Source of the DNA: an uncultured Clostridium sp.
GTDB taxonomy: Bacteria > Bacillota > Clostridia > Clostridiales > Clostridiaceae
NCBI GenBank assembly: GCA_902785295.1
Contig: CACZYK010000026.1
Location: forward strand, 1 to 35,119
Direction: 5' to 3'
Length of the DNA: 35,119 nucleotides
Below the pieces are notes generated by a model. That model was not told the origin of the DNA. It worked only from the letters and a program-made list of their open reading frames with translations, and searched no databases. A program made the position numbers and the translations under genes. Each line of letters begins with the position of its first letter. Position 1 is the stretch's first letter. Of the stretch, positions 8,801-16,574 are shown in pieces.

Positions 8801-8830
8801 ATAATAACACTAAAGTCAAAGAAAGTCAAA
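8801..8830 (-). promoter_or_regulatory. clpB promoter with CtsR operator
   Basis: On the plus strand AGTCAAA-GAA-AGTCAAA (8814-8830) fits the CtsR heptad repeat (A/G)GTCAAA-NAN-(A/G)GTCAAA exactly. On the minus strand the same bases supply the -35 TTGACT (8824-8829); with a 17-bp spacer and TATTAT (8801-8806) they form a sigma-A promoter. A bound repressor would cover the -35 and spacer, giving heat-inducible clpB. Confidence 0.85.
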
Positions 8831-8926
8831 GTAAAGTTTAAAATTTTTTAAAATTTTTTTTGAATATTTAAAATATTTTTTTCTATTGTAATCATATTAT
8901 TTATATTCAATGTAAATAATTTCCTA

Positions 8927-8955
8927 TTGTACTTTTTTGTCTTTCTTTATATAAT
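8927..8955 (+). promoter_or_regulatory. Putative promoter of mscS
   Basis: TTGTAC (8927-8932), 17-bp spacer, TATAAT (8950-8955), about 28 nt before the ribosome binding site. It is divergent from the clpB promoter and about 100 bp from it, so the CtsR box should not affect it directly. Confidence 0.6.
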
Positions 8956-8989
8956 ATAATAGTTATTTTAACAAAAGGAGGAATTCATT

Positions 8990-9847
8990 ATGGAAGTATC
9001 TTTAGAAACTGCTACTTCTTCTGAAGTTTCTTTATCTTCAATAGAAAAAATAGCAGACAAACTACTAGACTGGGCCATGAGTAATGGCGTAAAAATACTA
9101 ATTGGATTAATAATTTTAGGAATAGGATGGAAAGTTATAAAGAAATTAATGAAAATATTTAATAGCTTTTCAAGTAGAAAAGAAATAGATTCTACTCTTC
9201 ACTCATTTTTAGGTGCTTTTTTAGAGTTAGCACTTAAAGCACTTTTAATAATATGTGTCCTAGGTTATGTTGGTTTTGAAATTACTGGACTTGCTGCTTT
9301 ACTAGCTTCTGCTGGTTTTGCTATTGGTTTAGCACTACAAGGAAGCTTATCTAATTTTGCTGGTGGTGTTATAATTCTTGTCATGAGACCTTTTCAAATT
9401 GGAGATTATATTGAATCTTCAAGCCACAGTGGTACTGTTGAAAAAATTGAATTGTTCTATACTCATCTTATAACTCCTGATAATAAAGCTATTATGATTC
9501 CAAATGGTGCTCTTTCAAATAGCACTATTGTAAATTATTCTTCTAAAGATACAAGAAGAGTAGATTTAGTTTTTGGAGTTGGATATGAAGATGATATTCT
9601 TCATGTTAAAAGAGTTTTATCTAATATAATTGATAGTTGTGATTTAATATTAAAAAATCCAGAACCATTCATAAATATATGTGAACATGGAGATAGCTCT
9701 GTAAATATTGCTGTAAGAGTATGGACAAAAACAAGTGATTATTGGAATGTGTACTTTTACCTAATTGAACAAGCAAAAATTAAATTTGATGAAGAGAATA
9801 TTAATATTCCTTATCCTCAAATGGACTTACATATTCAAAACAAATAA
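8990..9847 (+). CDS. mscS: Small-conductance mechanosensitive channel MscS
   Basis: Homoheptameric membrane channel that opens under membrane tension and releases osmolytes on hypo-osmotic shock. The 285-aa protein has an N-terminal amphipathic stretch, TM1 (about 34-52), TM2 (about 70-95) and the pore-lining glycine/alanine-rich TM3 (AALLASAGFAIGLALQGSLS). This is followed by the family signature GGVIILVMRPFQIGDYIE and the cytosolic beta and alpha/beta domains (IPNGALSNSTIVNYS). The ATG follows AAAGGAGG by 7 nt. Monocistronic; a long hairpin lies just after it. Confidence 0.93.
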   Translation: MEVSLETATSSEVSLSSIEKIADKLLDWAMSNGVKILIGLIILGIGWKVIKKLMKIFNSFSSRKEIDSTLHSFLGAFLELALKALLIICVLGYVGFEITGLAALLASAGFAIGLALQGSLSNFAGGVIILVMRPFQIGDYIESSSHSGTVEKIELFYTHLITPDNKAIMIPNGALSNSTIVNYSSKDTRRVDLVFGVGYEDDILHVKRVLSNIIDSCDLILKNPEPFINICEHGDSSVNIAVRVWTKTSDYWNVYFYLIEQAKIKFDEENINIPYPQMDLHIQNK

Positions 9848-9871
9848 ATCTGATAAATTAAACTTGATTCA

Positions 9872-9956
9872 AAAATATTAGTTTCCTTATGTTATTCAGT
9901 CGTTCCGCCGACAGGCTCCAAGTCACGCCTTCATAAAATAAGGAAACTAATATTTT
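9872..9956. terminator. Long hairpin after mscS with a 47-nt loop
   Basis: A perfect 19-bp stem (9872-9890 with 9938-9956) ends in TATTTTAT, so it can terminate mscS. The loop is unusually long and locally G/C-rich (CGTTCCGCCG, then GGCTCCAAGTCACGCC at 9914-9929). GCTCCAAGTCAYG recurs in the loop of the hairpin at 12576-12659. Confidence 0.7.
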
Positions 9957-10114
9957 ATGAAGCAAGATTATTTATATTATTAGCAGTAATCTTTATATTA
10001 TAATATAATTAATTAAGATTTTTGGGAGGAATTTACTGTAAAAAATAATCTGCAAAATACTATAAAAATATGTTAAAAAAGGAGGGAGTTGTTAGTTCTA
10101 TAAAAATATAAATG

Positions 10115-10142
10115 TTTAACTTAACTTGTTTTATGGTATAAT
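10115..10142 (+). promoter_or_regulatory. Putative promoter of the structured RNA
   Basis: TTTAAC (10115-10120), 16-bp spacer, TATAAT (10137-10142). Transcription would begin near 10149, at the edge of the folded region. The stretch 9957-10114 upstream is A/T-rich with two GGAGG-like strings (10025 and 10081) that are not followed by a usable reading frame. Confidence 0.5.
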
Positions 10143-10143
10143 A

Positions 10144-10360
10144 AGATTAACTATTGTGAATCCCATACATTGCGAAAGTGATGTAGTCATAGAGTAGAAT
10201 CTTGGGGGTGTTAGTGTTAATATAAACCTCATTTCGTTGAGGTGCGAAAACCAAGCAAAACAAAGTAATATAGGAAGTTTCAACTAAAAAGAAAACCTAT
10301 ATATGTAGGATGCGTTGTATCCGAATTTAAGCCCTCGGAGAGTTACAGCAAACAAAAGTA
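10144..10360 (+). ncRNA. Candidate structured RNA of about 210 nt (class unknown; raiA-like in size)
   Basis: A 290-bp gene-free stretch, less A/T-rich than its neighbours, with several well-formed helices. These are an outer AAGATT/AATCTT (10143-10148/10198-10203), an 8-bp stem capped by a GAAA tetraloop (TACATTGC, 10166-10173, with GTGATGTA, 10178-10185), CTTGG/CCAAG (10202-10206/10251-10255) enclosing ACCTCA/TGAGGT (10226-10231/10238-10243), ATATAGG/CCTATAT (10268-10274/10296-10302), and GGATGC/GTATCC (10308-10313/10317-10322). Conserved-looking single strands such as TTGGGGGTGTTAGTG and GTGCGAAAACCAAGC lie between them. Its own promoter precedes it and no clear terminator follows, so it could be a free RNA or the leader of the AraC gene. 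6S, tmRNA, SRP, RNase P, T-box and common riboswitch cores do not fit. The raiA class is a guess from size and host only. Confidence 0.5.
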
Positions 10361-10451
10361 GATTGCTATTTATAGTTTTCAAAATTGAACTCGTAGAACA
10401 GGGAATGAAACAAGATTTATAAATATTTATAGATTATTGGCAACGGGTGAA

Positions 10452-12518
10452 ATGAGGAAGGAACATATAGTTTATAATTCTAATATTCCTGTTAAAATAA
10501 CGTATGCTTCTGTGAGGGAATATCCTCTTCATTGGCATAATTCTGTTGAGATAATTTATGTTCTTAGGGGTATGGTGAATATTTCTATTGATACGGATAA
10601 TTATTCTATTTTTGAAAATGAAATTGAGATTATAAATGTTAATGAAAGTCATAGGATATATTCAAGTGAGGATAATTTTGTTCTTATTTTTCATATAGAT
10701 TCTTCTTTTCTTGAAAAATATTATAAAGATATTGATAATATTTTCTTTTATACCAATACTTCTAAAGAAGGCTCTCAAGAAAGTGAGGAATACTTGGTTT
10801 TAAAGACGCTTCTTGCTGAGATACTTTGTGAAATGGTTCAAAAACAAGAGGATTATGATGAGGAAATTGAATCTATTCTTATAAAGCTTCTTTTCCATAT
10901 TATAAATAATTTTCACTATTTAATATCTGGAGAAAATGATTTAAGTGCAGAACAGTTTGATAGATATCATAGAATTTCAAAATATATATTTAATAATTAT
11001 AATAACAATATTACCCTTCAGGATATAGCTAAAAAAGAGTTTTTAAGCCCAGATTATTTATCTCATGATTTTAAAAATGCTACTGGTTATAGTTTTACTG
11101 ACCTTCTTAATTTAACAAGAGTTGAAGAAGCTATGAAACTTTTATTAGATTCAAATATGAGTTTAACTGAAATTTCAGAGGAAGTAGGCTTTTCTCATAC
11201 AAGATACTTAAATAAGCACTTTAAAAATTATTACCATCTTACTCCTCTTCAATTTAGAAGAAAAAATAAAGTTGATGATAAAACCTTAAATAAATTAAAG
11301 TCTATAACTGAATATCATTTAAAAGATTCTATTCCTCTTTTATCTTCATACTTAGAAAATTACGAAAGATTTAATTATGAAAATAAACTTTGGAGTATTG
11401 ATGCTGATATGTCATCATCTTTAGGAAATTATACTGAAGATTTTAGAGAAATTATAACACTTGGAGATGCTTTTGATTTATTAATAGAAGATAATAAGGA
11501 TATTCTTGAAGAAATTCAAAAAGAAATAGGTTTTACCTATGGAAGATTAGAAAACTTATTTCATAGTGATATGGGAGTTTTTAAGCATGGTCCATTCTTT
11601 AACTGGAATAGAAGTAAATCAGTTTTAGAATTTTTAAGCTATCAATATATTATTCCTTTAATTGTTTTAGATAATGTAGAATTTACGCTTGATGATTATA
11701 AAAGTGCATTAAAAAGCTTTTTTTCATATTTTTCAGACTTAGAATATGACTATCTTGATGATATAATGTTTCAAATATCTTCTTCTCTTTCAGAAGAAAT
11801 TAAAACACCTTTAAAAGACTTTATAGAAAAAGAGCTTGGTCATTCTATTTTAGATAAGGAATTTGTTCAAAATAGAGAGCTTAATCCAATTTATGATACC
11901 TCTTATATGATTCCTTATATAATTCATAAAGAACTTTTCACAAATGAAGATTTAAGTTTTTTAAAAGCCTTTGATGTCATAGAAAAAGAACCTAGATTAA
12001 ATAATGAAGTTTTTATTGGTGCCCCTGGTTTAGTAAATGATATGAATATAAGAAAACCGTCTTATTATGCATACTACCTTTTAAGTAAGCTTAATGGCAC
12101 CATAATTTCTAAAGATGATGGATATATTATAACTAAAAATGAAGATGGATATTCTATACTTTTATACAATTATAACACCATTATAGATAATATTTTAAAA
12201 TCAAACTATTCATCAAATAAAGTTTTTTTATCAAAAGCTTCAGTAAAAAAAGTATCCCTTAATTTAAGGAATATAAATATGGATTCAAAAATTACCATAT
12301 ATGAAATAAATGAAAAAATAGGTTCTTCCTATAACTATTGGATTTCTATGGGGAGTCCAGATAGATTAAGTAAAGAAGAAAGAGAGATTTTATCTAAAGC
12401 ATCTTTTCCAAGAATTGAATTTAGATATTCAAAGAAAAGCCCAATATTAAATATTATAACTAAACTTAATGGATATGGTGCCACTTTGATTCTTATAACT
12501 CCAATAAAAAAGTATTAA
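10452..12518 (+). CDS. AraC-family regulator with degenerate GH39-like C-terminal domain
   Basis: The protein has three parts: an N-terminal cupin (about 10-95, PLHWHNSVEIIYVLRG), two AraC helix-turn-helices (about 175-271; ITLQDIAKKEFLSPDYLSHD and MSLTEISEEVGFSHTRYLNK), and about 400 residues resembling the GH39 beta-xylosidase fold, ending in the family's APGLVNDMNIRKPSYYAYYL block. The usual catalytic N-E-P and nucleophile glutamate segments were not found, so the C-terminal part may bind sugar without cutting it. Probable activator of a carbohydrate system, target unknown. The open frame begins at a TTG (10437), but the ATG at 10452 starts the conserved MRKEHIVY segment. Its ribosome binding site is weak (GGGTGA immediately before), which together with the upstream RNA suggests control at the leader. 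Confidence 0.8.
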   Translation: MRKEHIVYNSNIPVKITYASVREYPLHWHNSVEIIYVLRGMVNISIDTDNYSIFENEIEIINVNESHRIYSSEDNFVLIFHIDSSFLEKYYKDIDNIFFYTNTSKEGSQESEEYLVLKTLLAEILCEMVQKQEDYDEEIESILIKLLFHIINNFHYLISGENDLSAEQFDRYHRISKYIFNNYNNNITLQDIAKKEFLSPDYLSHDFKNATGYSFTDLLNLTRVEEAMKLLLDSNMSLTEISEEVGFSHTRYLNKHFKNYYHLTPLQFRRKNKVDDKTLNKLKSITEYHLKDSIPLLSSYLENYERFNYENKLWSIDADMSSSLGNYTEDFREIITLGDAFDLLIEDNKDILEEIQKEIGFTYGRLENLFHSDMGVFKHGPFFNWNRSKSVLEFLSYQYIIPLIVLDNVEFTLDDYKSALKSFFSYFSDLEYDYLDDIMFQISSSLSEEIKTPLKDFIEKELGHSILDKEFVQNRELNPIYDTSYMIPYIIHKELFTNEDLSFLKAFDVIEKEPRLNNEVFIGAPGLVNDMNIRKPSYYAYYLLSKLNGTIISKDDGYIITKNEDGYSILLYNYNTIIDNILKSNYSSNKVFLSKASVKKVSLNLRNINMDSKITIYEINEKIGSSYNYWISMGSPDRLSKEEREILSKASFPRIEFRYSKKSPILNIITKLNGYGATLILITPIKKY

Positions 12519-12575
12519 TTATTAACTTAGCAAGTTATCCATACTTTTCAAAATATATAATTTCCTATAGAATAA

Positions 12576-12659
12576 AAAGAAAAGATTGAATATATTATTT
12601 TGCTTCTCTTCCCTTTTTGCTCCAAGTCATGACAAAACAATATATTCAATCTTTTCTTT
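12576..12659. terminator. Bidirectional long-hairpin terminator
   Basis: A perfect 21-bp stem (12576-12596 with 12639-12659), extended inward by five more pairs after one mismatch, encloses about 30 nt that include GCTCCAAGTCATG (12619-12631). It lies between the converging AraC and XRE-TPR genes and carries T/A runs on both sides. Confidence 0.85.
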
Positions 12660-12669
12660 AACTAAATTT

Positions 12670-13935
12670 TTATATAGTATTATCTTTTTCCATATCTAAT
12701 GAAAAATACTTTATTGATTCCTTAAATTCTCCTAAATTATAATACATATTTCCCATTTCCATATATCGTTTTCTTCTTTCTTCCTTTGAACCATATTTAA
12801 GAAGTGAATCTAAAGATAAATTCATATAAAGCTCTGCTCCTCTATAGTTACCATCTTTCTGAAGTACTATTCCTTTTAAGTAGTAAGCTCTTTCTACTAA
12901 TTCTATTTTATTAGTTTCTATCGCCATATTTAAAACTTCATCAACTAATTCATAGGCTTTATCAATCTCAGAATTATCTAAGAATATCTTTATACACCTA
13001 TTTAAGAATCTAACATAATCTTCTTTATTTTTCTTTGGAAATATACTAATTCCATCCATTATTTCATTTACTGCTATTATATTTTCGCCAGCTTTAAAAT
13101 ATGCTTCACCATAATCACCTTTTGATAATGATACTAACACATCATTTTCCTTATTACATTGATAAGCCTTTTCTATATATTCTTCTACTTCTGACTTTCC
13201 TAAAACAATACAAGATAAAGCATATTGATGATATATTCTTCCTCTTTGAATTTTATCCTCAACCTCATTAGCATATGTTACAGCCTCTTGCAATAATTCA
13301 TAAGCCTTTTCTTCCTTAGAAATTTTACTATAACATATAGCTTCATCATAGGCTATATTAGAGTAAGAATTTTTATCTTTTATTCCATTATTTTTTAAGA
13401 TTTCTCTAAGCTTATTGTAATAAGTTATAGTTTCTAAATATTCATTGTTTTGGAACAAATATTGAGCCATATCTCTAAAGTAAATAATGATATTTTCTTC
13501 TGTGTTAGTTTTTTGGTATAAATCATAATATTGAGATATTATCAATTGAATTTTTTCATACTTTTTATCATTTAAATAGTATTCAAATAATATATGTACA
13601 AGCTGAAAAGATAAATCATAATATTCATAATGATTTGCATAACTTAAATTATATTCTATATTCTCTTCAAAATCTTCTTTGTTTTTTCCTATATTTGATT
13701 TTATCTTCTCTATATTATCCTCTATTTGTTCATAAACATCTTGTATTAAATATTTAAAATCAATACCCATTTTATCTGCTATATATTGGATTATCTCTTT
13801 ATCTGCCTTAACTTTACCGTTTTCAATACAACTCATTTTTGATATTGATATTTTATTTCCACAAAGTTCTTTTAAAGTTATTCCTTTATATATTCTAGAC
13901 CTTTTTATTTTTTCTCCTGTAGATAATATTTCCAT
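12670..13935 (-). CDS. XRE-family regulator with TPR repeats (second of pair)
   Basis: 421 aa. An N-terminal XRE helix-turn-helix (about 7-65, LKELCGNKISISKMSCIENG) is followed by about 340 residues of helical tetratricopeptide-like repeats (for example EKAYELLQEAVTYANEVEDK and GAELYMNLSLDSLLKYG). The layout is that of regulators that sense a peptide or protein through the TPR groove (RNPP/Rgg-like). No signal-peptide gene was found beside it. It opens MEILS-x-GEKIKR like its upstream neighbour 19 bp away, so the two are duplicates in one operon. Its DNA-binding half is the more divergent of the two. Terminated by the hairpin at 12576. Confidence 0.85.
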   Translation of the reverse strand: MEILSTGEKIKRSRIYKGITLKELCGNKISISKMSCIENGKVKADKEIIQYIADKMGIDFKYLIQDVYEQIEDNIEKIKSNIGKNKEDFEENIEYNLSYANHYEYYDLSFQLVHILFEYYLNDKKYEKIQLIISQYYDLYQKTNTEENIIIYFRDMAQYLFQNNEYLETITYYNKLREILKNNGIKDKNSYSNIAYDEAICYSKISKEEKAYELLQEAVTYANEVEDKIQRGRIYHQYALSCIVLGKSEVEEYIEKAYQCNKENDVLVSLSKGDYGEAYFKAGENIIAVNEIMDGISIFPKKNKEDYVRFLNRCIKIFLDNSEIDKAYELVDEVLNMAIETNKIELVERAYYLKGIVLQKDGNYRGAELYMNLSLDSLLKYGSKEERRKRYMEMGNMYYNLGEFKESIKYFSLDMEKDNTI

Positions 13936-13954
13936 AACATTTCCCCTAACAACT

Positions 13955-15256
13955 TTAGTTTTGTAAGATTCCCATCTTTCTAAAAATTTCTACACCTTCA
14001 TCCAAATACTTTTTAGCCAAATCATCTTCTTTTTTATCTAAATAGAATTTTGCTATAGCAATTGCCAAATTACTTGCTTCTTCATTTAAATTAAATTCTT
14101 TTGCCATATTGTAAGTGCTAACTAGAACATCCTTGGCTTCTTCTGATTTTTCTTCAATTGTAAGTACCCTATGCTTAAGTAAATTAACTTCTATGATACT
14201 TTTTATATTGTTTCTATCTAATCTTAAATCTATTTCTTCAAGTGTTTCTTTACACTTAGGTAAATCTTTAATCTTAATATAATTTTTACACAAATTTATT
14301 AATGTATCTACTAACTCATCATCATTATTTCTTACTCGTATTTCTTTAGATATTTCAAAATGTTTAAATGCTTCATCAACTTCATTAAAATCATAAAATA
14401 GCTTTCCTAAAGTATTTTCTATACTTGAAATGGTATTTGATTTTTCAATTTCTTTATAAACTTCTAAGGCTTTTGTAGAATATTTTATAGCATTTACTGA
14501 ATCATCTTTTCTATTATATTCATCTGATAAAGAAATAAGGCTACTTGCATATTGTTTTTTGTTTTGAATTTCATTAAATTTATCTTTAGCTAAGTTTGCA
14601 TATTTTTTAGATTCTTCTACTTGCTCTATTGTAAATGATACTTTTGCCATATTATAATAGATTTCTCCTAGTAAGAAATCATTTCCAATGTTGTTATCAG
14701 TATAAACTTTATCTGCTTGCTTTAAATAACTGCTTGCAGAATGATATGCTTTAAGATGTAATGTAATTTTAGCTAAATTTAAAAAACTTTTTATTATTTC
14801 TTCATATTTATTATTTTTTATAAATATTACATTGGCAGACATTAGTAATTGTTGTGCTATTGCAAATTCTTCTTTATTCATATTAATTTCTGCTCTTAAG
14901 AAATAACATTTTGCCTTTTTATACTCTAAGTTATATTTCTCAGTATATTTTAATGCTTCATCTATGTAAACTTCGCTTTTTTCATATTCTCCACTAATTA
15001 TGTATGACTCAGCTAATTGTTCATAATAAGTACAAATTTTTTCAGCCTGGCTTTCTTCTGATTCCATTAAATACTCTACTGTAGTATTTAAACTATTAGC
15101 TAAATATTCAAGTAAATCCATTGAAGGATTAGACCTACCAGACTCCACTAGACTTATTTGCCCTGGAGTAATTCTATCCTTTGCTAAGTCTTTTAAAGTC
15201 ATTTTCAGTTCTTTTCTTTTTCTTTTTATTTTTTCTCCTAATGATAGAATTTCCAT
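13955..15256 (-). CDS. XRE-family regulator with TPR repeats (first of pair)
   Basis: 433 aa. The XRE helix-turn-helix (about 7-65, LKDLAKDRITPGQISLVESG) is closer to the consensus than in its paralogue. The remainder is a run of TPR units (YIISGEYEKSEVYIDEALKY, YYNMAKVSFTIEQVEESKKY and others). Cytosolic DNA-binding regulator, likely ligand-controlled; target genes unknown. The start ATG has only a weak site (AAAGAAG). A possible -10 TATAAT lies at 15302-15307 (minus strand) with no strong -35. The rest of 15257-15463 is A/T-rich and empty. Confidence 0.87.
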   Translation of the reverse strand: MEILSLGEKIKRKRKELKMTLKDLAKDRITPGQISLVESGRSNPSMDLLEYLANSLNTTVEYLMESEESQAEKICTYYEQLAESYIISGEYEKSEVYIDEALKYTEKYNLEYKKAKCYFLRAEINMNKEEFAIAQQLLMSANVIFIKNNKYEEIIKSFLNLAKITLHLKAYHSASSYLKQADKVYTDNNIGNDFLLGEIYYNMAKVSFTIEQVEESKKYANLAKDKFNEIQNKKQYASSLISLSDEYNRKDDSVNAIKYSTKALEVYKEIEKSNTISSIENTLGKLFYDFNEVDEAFKHFEISKEIRVRNNDDELVDTLINLCKNYIKIKDLPKCKETLEEIDLRLDRNNIKSIIEVNLLKHRVLTIEEKSEEAKDVLVSTYNMAKEFNLNEEASNLAIAIAKFYLDKKEDDLAKKYLDEGVEIFRKMGILQN

Positions 15257-15463
15257 ATTTCACGCTTCTTTCTTATAAATTTTATAAAAATATTTATTTT
15301 AATTATAACATAATTTTAAATAAAAGAAACAACAAAATTCACGATTTATAGTAAATTTTATCAATTAATTTATATTTTATACCATTATTATTATATATTT
15401 TTTAATTATTATAAGAAAAAATTCTTTTTAATTTATTAATAATTTAAAATTTTCACAAATTAA

Positions 15464-15502
15464 AATGCTGTAATGTCTTTTGTTTTTAGACTTTACAGCA
15501 TT
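15464..15502 (-). terminator. Terminator of the YtxH-like gene
   Basis: A 15-bp stem with one mismatch (15464-15478 with 15488-15502), followed on the minus strand by TTTTAATTT, 9 bp after the stop of the gene at 15512. Confidence 0.8.
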
Positions 15503-15511
15503 CTTCTTTTG

Positions 15512-15682
15512 TTATCTCATGCTTTTCATACCCATAAATGTATCTTCTGCCATATCTAATACCCTATTTCCAGCTTTTTTCATACTTCTTTGAGTTCTTC
15601 TATCAAGCTGTGGAAATATCATCATACCTAATGCAACACCTAAGACCATTCCTCCAACTAAACAGCAAGGATATTTACACAT
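15512..15682 (-). CDS. Small YtxH-like membrane protein
   Basis: 56 aa. One hydrophobic helix (CCLVGGMVLGVALGMMIF, about residues 6-23), then a basic amphipathic tail (RRTQRSMKKAGNRVLDMAED), the pattern of the YtxH/gas-vesicle-like family of small single-pass proteins of unknown role. The frame is open upstream to 15733, but the ATG at 15680-15682 has a GAGGTG site 9 nt before it and begins at the membrane segment, so it is preferred over the longer form. Two neighbouring cysteines precede the helix. Confidence 0.7.
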   Translation of the reverse strand: MCKYPCCLVGGMVLGVALGMMIFPQLDRRTQRSMKKAGNRVLDMAEDTFMGMKSMR

Positions 15683-15744
15683 AAATATACACCTCTTCAA
15701 ATTTAAAATTCTTTTCAAGTATATTATGTGCAATAAAAAATATT

Positions 15745-16497
15745 TTATACTATTTCTATATTTTTTTCTCCATTTGGTGCAATTGAAACTATTTGATCTT
15801 TTACTTCTTTTGATATAACTTTAATTTTTTTATTCTTTAACCATTTTTCTACAACCTTATCTGATTCTATATCTAATACTTCCTTACATTTTTCATCTAC
15901 AAGTTCATTAAATAAATCTCCTGTATGGCTATCTACCTTAACAAATATTATTTCCATACCATTTTTCATAAATTCCTGCATTTTATCATAATATTTTTTT
16001 GAAGATTCTTCTTTTCTTGCCCAATAACCTGTAGCATGATAGCATACACCCATATAATCATGAAATATTACAATCTTTTTTCTTCCAGTTTTAAGTGCAT
16101 ATTCTACTCCCTTAATAGCTCCTTTAAGCTCTCCTGCTATTTGTCTTATATTTTTAGAAGAAGAACTTTTTCCTTTGCCATTTTCTATATATAAAACAAC
16201 TTCATTTTTTACAGCTACAACTCCATAAGAATATTCTTCTGTATCTATGCTATAACTTCCATCTACATATATATGAAGACAATTATCTGGATAAGTTTTA
16301 TCAGATTTTTTTAAGCCATCAGTAGAATTATTTAAAAAATCTTCTGCTTCTTTTAAAGTTTTAAAACTTTTATATTTTGCTCCCTTTACTCCTTTTACAT
16401 ATTTTAAACACTCATCCCATGTCTTAACAATAACATTTTCTATTTTTTCTTCACTGTTTGAATCATATCCTTCTTTTATTGCATAAAATTTTGCCAT
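15745..16497 (-). CDS. rnhA: Ribonuclease H1 with N-terminal hybrid-binding domain
   Basis: Cuts RNA in RNA-DNA hybrids. Residues 1-55 form the caulimovirus-type hybrid-binding domain (MAKFYAIKEGYDS...KYKSFKTLKEAEDFLNN). Residues 72-215 are the RNase H fold with all catalytic acids visible: D79 in YVDGS, E123 in AGELKGA, D147 in FHDYMGV and D201 in ELVDEKC, plus H191 in VDSHTGD. About 35 extra residues follow the catalytic domain. ATG with AAAGGAGAG upstream. Separated from the DUF1232 gene by its terminator. Confidence 0.92.
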   Translation of the reverse strand: MAKFYAIKEGYDSNSEEKIENVIVKTWDECLKYVKGVKGAKYKSFKTLKEAEDFLNNSTDGLKKSDKTYPDNCLHIYVDGSYSIDTEEYSYGVVAVKNEVVLYIENGKGKSSSSKNIRQIAGELKGAIKGVEYALKTGRKKIVIFHDYMGVCYHATGYWARKEESSKKYYDKMQEFMKNGMEIIFVKVDSHTGDLFNELVDEKCKEVLDIESDKVVEKWLKNKKIKVISKEVKDQIVSIAPNGEKNIEIV

Positions 16498-16524
16498 AAT
16501 TCTCTTTTCTCTCCTTTAAGTTAG

Positions 16525-16574
16525 AAAGTGTGAATTATTACTTATAGCTAAAGCAAAGTAATAATTTACACTTT
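16525..16574 (-). terminator. Long-stem terminator of the DUF1232 gene
   Basis: A 19-bp stem with one mismatch (16525-16543 with 16556-16574) begins next to the stop codon at 16575-16577. No strong T-run follows on the minus strand, so efficiency is uncertain, and transcription may continue into rnhA. Confidence 0.65.

Noticed and set aside
10025-10125. Small leader-peptide gene after GGGAGG or GGAGGG
   Set aside because: No ATG, GTG or TTG frame of useful length at the right spacing; the longest, starting at the ATG near 10070, is 13 codons and has no ribosome binding site.
10144-10360. Assigning the structured RNA to raiA, 6S, tmRNA, RNase P or a riboswitch
   Set aside because: Signature cores of the latter are absent, and the raiA consensus could not be recalled precisely enough to claim a match.
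10434-10652. Minus-strand 72-aa frame over the start of the AraC gene
   Set aside because: Low-complexity I/N/R translation, opposite to a clear regulator; shadow.
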